A stretch of DNA of 8,369 nt from an uncultured Prevotellaceae bacterium (lineage in GTDB: Bacteria > Bacteroidota > Bacteroidia > Bacteroidales > Bacteroidaceae), in contig CAMZHP010000132.1 of NCBI GenBank assembly GCA_947306845.1, positions 1 through 8,369 on the forward strand, given 5' to 3'. Made by a program: the position numbers and the translations under genes. Of the stretch, positions 5,602 to 8,369 are shown in pieces. Numbering within the stretch: position 1 is the first letter of the stretch; every line of letters starts with the position of its first letter. The notes beneath the pieces were generated by a model. The model ran no database searches. It was not told the origin of the DNA and was given only the letters and a program-made list of their open reading frames with translations.

Positions 5602-6591
5602 ATGTATCTATTCATCCTCAACACCTCCCACGCTGTTATGATATCTGACAAGAACTTCCATCAACTAAATGGTACCATTGCTTATATGGATTCCGTCCCT
5701 TACGATGTCACCCGTCGTACGTTATATTCACCATATGAGCTTTACGATGGATTTCGTCGAGATGATGTTTCAAGTTTATCCACCTGCTATGACACGCTAG
5801 TTTACCAGCATTTCATGTCTGCAGGCAAGAATGCCATCAATGTGAATGAATCATTGGCACGCTGTGTTCACGACCATGGCATTCACACCGCCATGAATCA
5901 TTTTTTCTCCACACACAACAACCGCTTATGTGTAGGCATCATGGGTGGGCATGCTTTATTACGTACAGACAGCATGTTCAAAGAAATAGTGGCGCTCAGC
6001 CAAAAGCTCACCGAGAAGGGGTTCTTCATGCTCAGCGGAGGTGGACCTGGCGCGATGGAAGCCACACACTTAGGAGCCTGGATGGCAGGCAGGAGCAACG
6101 CTGAACTGGAAGAAGCACTCGCCATACTTAGTGCAGCCCCCTCTTTCAAGGACAGCGGTTGGTTAGGCACAGCCTTTGACGTGATGGCACGTTTTCCACA
6201 GGAAAGCTTTGTAAGCCTTGGCGTTCCCACCTGGCTTTACGGCCATGAGCCCTCCACTCCCTTTGCCACCCATATCGCCAAATTTTTTGAGAATAGCATT
6301 CGAGAAGACAGCATTCTCACGTTGGCATTCGGCGGCATCATTTATACACCAGGAAGTGCCGGGACGATGCAAGAGATATTCCAGGATGCTGTCCAAAACC
6401 ACTATCTGTCCTTTGGTTTCGCCAGTCCCATGATATTTTTTGGAAAAAAATTCTGGACAGAGGAATTGCCCATTTACCCCTTGCTGCAGCAATTGTCTGA
6501 AAACGGTAAATACAAGAATCTCCTTCTGACACTCACCGACGATTCTGCTGAAGTGATCTGCGAGTTGATCAAGTTCCGTGGTCAGTCCTGA
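5602..6591 (+). CDS. LOG-family Rossmann-fold nucleotide-binding protein
   Basis: A 329-residue protein with the LOG (lysine decarboxylase-like/PpnN) fold. From this start, residues 112-118 are GIMGGHA, 145-154 are SGGGPGAMEA (the nucleotide-phosphate loop region), and 250-258 are PGSAGTMQE, followed by IFQDAVQNHY. The last is a variant of the family PGGxGTxxE motif with Ser for the second Gly; Thr and Glu are kept. Relatives cleave nucleoside monophosphates to base and ribose 5-phosphate, or act in cytokinin-like nucleotide metabolism; the substrate here is not known. The N-terminal 90 residues are specific to a long subgroup. An in-frame ATG at 5566 is possible, but it lies upstream of the candidate -7 box; 5602 has an A-rich leader, and 5638 is a further option. 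It is divergent from ettA and its stop abuts the stop of the next gene. Confidence 0.82.
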   Translation: MYLFILNTSHAVMISDKNFHQLNGTIAYMDSVPYDVTRRTLYSPYELYDGFRRDDVSSLSTCYDTLVYQHFMSAGKNAINVNESLARCVHDHGIHTAMNHFFSTHNNRLCVGIMGGHALLRTDSMFKEIVALSQKLTEKGFFMLSGGGPGAMEATHLGAWMAGRSNAELEEALAILSAAPSFKDSGWLGTAFDVMARFPQESFVSLGVPTWLYGHEPSTPFATHIAKFFENSIREDSILTLAFGGIIYTPGSAGTMQEIFQDAVQNHYLSFGFASPMIFFGKKFWTEELPIYPLLQQLSENGKYKNLLLTLTDDSAEVICELIKFRGQS

Positions 6592-8169
6592 TTAATTATT
6601 CCCCAAGCAGATGCCGACCACTCCCATAATGTCGGTCACATTGATATTGTCATCAAAATTGACATCGCCGATTCTCTGCTCAAAATCGATGACGGAATGC
6701 CCCAGCACATAGTTAACCAGAGCCATGACGTCAGCCACGTTGACACGACCATCTTGGTTGACGTCGCCTATTCCTCTGAACGCAGAGAATTTTTTCCAAT
6801 AATCAGTGGTAGTGTACAATTCTTTGGATGAGGCTGGAGCATAAAGCGTGGCATTGCCATAAATAGAAGAAGAAAAGCCATCTGTCACCATCGCCGGTGG
6901 TATTTTTCCTCTACAGACAACTTCCTTCAGGTTGGAGCACGAGATGAAGGCACTCCCCCCGATGGTAGCTACCTTTTGGGGGATGATAATGCTTTTGAGA
7001 GATGTACAGTAGGTGAAAGCGGCGACACGGATGGCCACCAGATTGTCCGGCAATTTGATTTTAGTGAGATTCTTGCAGTAATAAAATGCGTAATCCTCAA
7101 TGACGGTTACAGTGGAAGGTATCACACATTCACCTTTGATTCCCGGCGGACAACAAATGAAGCTAGTCTTGTCTATGTCAAGCAGCATCCCGTTATCGAC
7201 GGCAAAGTGCGTGTTGCCCTCAGCTAATTCAAAACGCTGAAGAGCCAAGCAAAGTCTGAAAGTACCAACACCTAATGACTGAAGTGATGCTGGCAAATTA
7301 AGCCTTTTTATATTGCTGCAGTTCATTAGAGCATAATCACCAATCGAGGTTACCCCCTCAGGAATTATTAGTTCGGTAAAGGTTGAACACAATTCAAATG
7401 CTTTATTACCTATAGTCTTGAGTGATGAAGGCAGCATCATGGACGGCAATTTCTTGCAATTGGAGAAAGCGCTGTTTCCGATTTTTGTCACTCCCTCCGG
7501 TATATTGGTGTTAACCAGCGAACTGCACCCATAAAAGAGATAATCCTTGATTTCGGTGATGCCATTTGGAACATTGACCGACTGAAGCAATGTGCATGAT
7601 CGGAATGCCTTCTCTCCAATTTGGTTGACTAACTCAGGCAACGTGATGGCCGTCAGCCGACTGCATCCATAGAAAGCCGAATTTTCCACTTTGGTTACAG
7701 TTGCTGGAACCTCATAAGTTCCAGTCCTTGCGCCTGGGCACGCAATAATAGTAGTTACATTCTTGTTATAGAGAACCCCATCAATGCTTTTATAAACAGG
7801 ATTTTCCTGATCAACAGTGATGGACGTCAATTTTCCACATGAAGCAAAAGGCTCACTGCCGAGATCTGTCACCGTTGCAGGGATGGAAACAGAAGTAAGT
7901 TTCGCTGAGTAACTGAATGATTCTTCCTCCACAGCAGTGACCGTGTATTCCACACTGTTGTATGTCACCGTGGCAGGAATGACAATATCCCCTTCATATC
8001 CATTGCTGAGTCCTATGCCACCACTGCCGCTCCCAGAAGACCCATTAGGCAACACCATCACAGTATTGGCAGAAGTCTGCATATAACAAATACCATCGGT
8101 TTTGAAGTTGTCTGCCCTTGAGATCGCAGCCAGCATCAAAAATACCATTATGACAATATGTTTTCTCAT
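6592..8169 (-). CDS. Secreted BspA-like leucine-rich repeat protein with dockerin-like C-terminus
   Basis: A 525-residue exported protein. Residues 1-19 (MRKHIVIMVFLMLAAISRA) form a signal peptide with no lipobox cysteine after it. A Ser/Gly-rich stretch lies at 43-53 (GSSGSGSGGIG). Residues about 75-420 are BspA-type (LRR_5) repeats of about 23 residues, pattern IP..VT.IG..AF..CS.LT.I. Two longer variant units occur, about 118-169 (containing SIDGVLYNKN) and 315-365 (containing VDNGMLLDID). A terminal cap with ATLYAPASSKELY precedes two dockerin-like repeats, GDVNQDGRVNVADVMALVNY (468-487) and GDVNFDDNINVTDIMGVVGI (501-520), each with calcium-loop Asp/Asn at positions 1, 3, 5, 9 and 12. Such proteins are often surface or secreted adhesins in oral and gut Bacteroidales; a binding role is inference. 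No type IX C-terminal signal is evident. Confidence 0.9.
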   Translation of the reverse strand: MRKHIVIMVFLMLAAISRADNFKTDGICYMQTSANTVMVLPNGSSGSGSGGIGLSNGYEGDIVIPATVTYNSVEYTVTAVEEESFSYSAKLTSVSIPATVTDLGSEPFASCGKLTSITVDQENPVYKSIDGVLYNKNVTTIIACPGARTGTYEVPATVTKVENSAFYGCSRLTAITLPELVNQIGEKAFRSCTLLQSVNVPNGITEIKDYLFYGCSSLVNTNIPEGVTKIGNSAFSNCKKLPSMMLPSSLKTIGNKAFELCSTFTELIIPEGVTSIGDYALMNCSNIKRLNLPASLQSLGVGTFRLCLALQRFELAEGNTHFAVDNGMLLDIDKTSFICCPPGIKGECVIPSTVTVIEDYAFYYCKNLTKIKLPDNLVAIRVAAFTYCTSLKSIIIPQKVATIGGSAFISCSNLKEVVCRGKIPPAMVTDGFSSSIYGNATLYAPASSKELYTTTDYWKKFSAFRGIGDVNQDGRVNVADVMALVNYVLGHSVIDFEQRIGDVNFDDNINVTDIMGVVGICLGNN

Positions 8170-8220
8170 CTTCTGTTAATTGTGGATGATAGATTTCTTT
8201 TCCACTATTTGCCTCACGTG

Positions 8221-8369
8221 TCATCTTGTGACAATATATGCGCCCAACAAGACGAGCACAGCAGCTACAGGTTTGTCCCAGGTGAACACATCCTGATGAA
8301 CGGCAATAGCAACCAGAGAATCCACAACGGGCTGGATATTGGTAGAAATACTCACTGTCGTTGCCCTTA
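8221..8369 (-). CDS. EamA/DMT-type transporter, C-terminal end (partial)
   Basis: The minus-strand frame entering at the window edge encodes 48 residues ending in TGA at 8223-8221. RATTVSISTNIQPVVDSLVA then IAVHQDVFTW and PVAAVLVLLGAYIVTR give the characteristic last two helices of an EamA (drug/metabolite transporter) domain: a helix with 'NIQPVV', a short polar turn with 'FTW', then a final helix closing in G-A-Y-x-V-T-R. Full members have ten membrane helices and export small metabolites; the substrate cannot be read. It lies 51 bases upstream of the LRR gene on the same strand. No TAnnTTTG box was seen in that gap, so co-transcription or a promoter inside this gene is possible. Confidence 0.75.
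   Translation of the reverse strand, partial: RATTVSISTNIQPVVDSLVAIAVHQDVFTWDKPVAAVLVLLGAYIVTR

Noticed and set aside
5898..6492. Minus-strand open frames of about 110 codons opposite the LOG gene
   Set aside because: They are antisense to conserved LOG motifs and have low-complexity translations without family resemblance.
8170..8220. Promoter for the LRR gene in the gap after the transporter gene
   Set aside because: No TAnnTTTG or TTTG element is visible on the minus strand in this gap.
1..8369. Stop-codon reassignment across the region (phage-like TAG recoding)
   Set aside because: Only one in-frame TAG exists in about 7.9 kb of coding sequence; recoded genomes show many.

Overview
The window reads as a chromosomal segment from a Bacteroidales bacterium, most likely Prevotella-like. 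Four observations point there. Promoter -7 boxes of the Bacteroidetes TAnnTTTG type lie upstream of several genes. Start codons follow A-rich leaders and lack clear Shine-Dalgarno sequences. The ExbB-like protein carries a signal peptide and an acidic extracytoplasmic N-terminus. The BspA-type leucine-rich-repeat protein ends in a dockerin-like pair of repeats, a combination common in Prevotella. The assignment is inferred from gene content; no 16S or other marker gene is present.

Layout. Bases 1-562 (+) hold the last codons of thymidylate synthase (thyA) followed by dihydrofolate reductase (folA), the usual dTMP/folate pair. Facing them on the minus strand is an Lrp/AsnC regulator (574-1065) with its own well-formed promoter. 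Upstream of it, also on the minus strand, is a tightly packed operon read from 3552 down to 1144: exbB, a four-helix membrane protein of unknown function, and two exbD genes. The last four reading frames (C-terminal part of exbB, the membrane protein and both exbD genes) are joined by 4-base ATGA overlaps. This looks like an ExbB/ExbD-type inner-membrane motor that uses the proton gradient, for example to energise TonB-dependent uptake or another envelope process. No tonB is present in the window.

Bases 3722-5419 (-) encode the ABC-F translation factor EttA, followed by a strong intrinsic terminator. Divergent from it, 5602-6591 (+) encodes a LOG-family Rossmann nucleotide-binding protein. 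Its stop codon directly abuts the stop codon of a convergent secreted BspA-like LRR protein (6592-8169, -). The window ends with the C-terminus of an EamA/DMT-type transporter (8221-8369, -).

The most unusual point is that exbB is interrupted by a single in-frame TAG at codon 204, in the TM2/periplasmic-turn region. The reading frame continues intact beyond it through conserved TM3 and C-terminal sequence. No other gene here uses TAG as its stop and none has an internal TAG, so general reassignment of the codon is unlikely. The options are a recent nonsense mutation, a base-calling error, readthrough, or a split ExbB made by reinitiation at an ATG 15 bases downstream. Otherwise this is mostly housekeeping chromosome, and I see no clearly new defence or mobile system.
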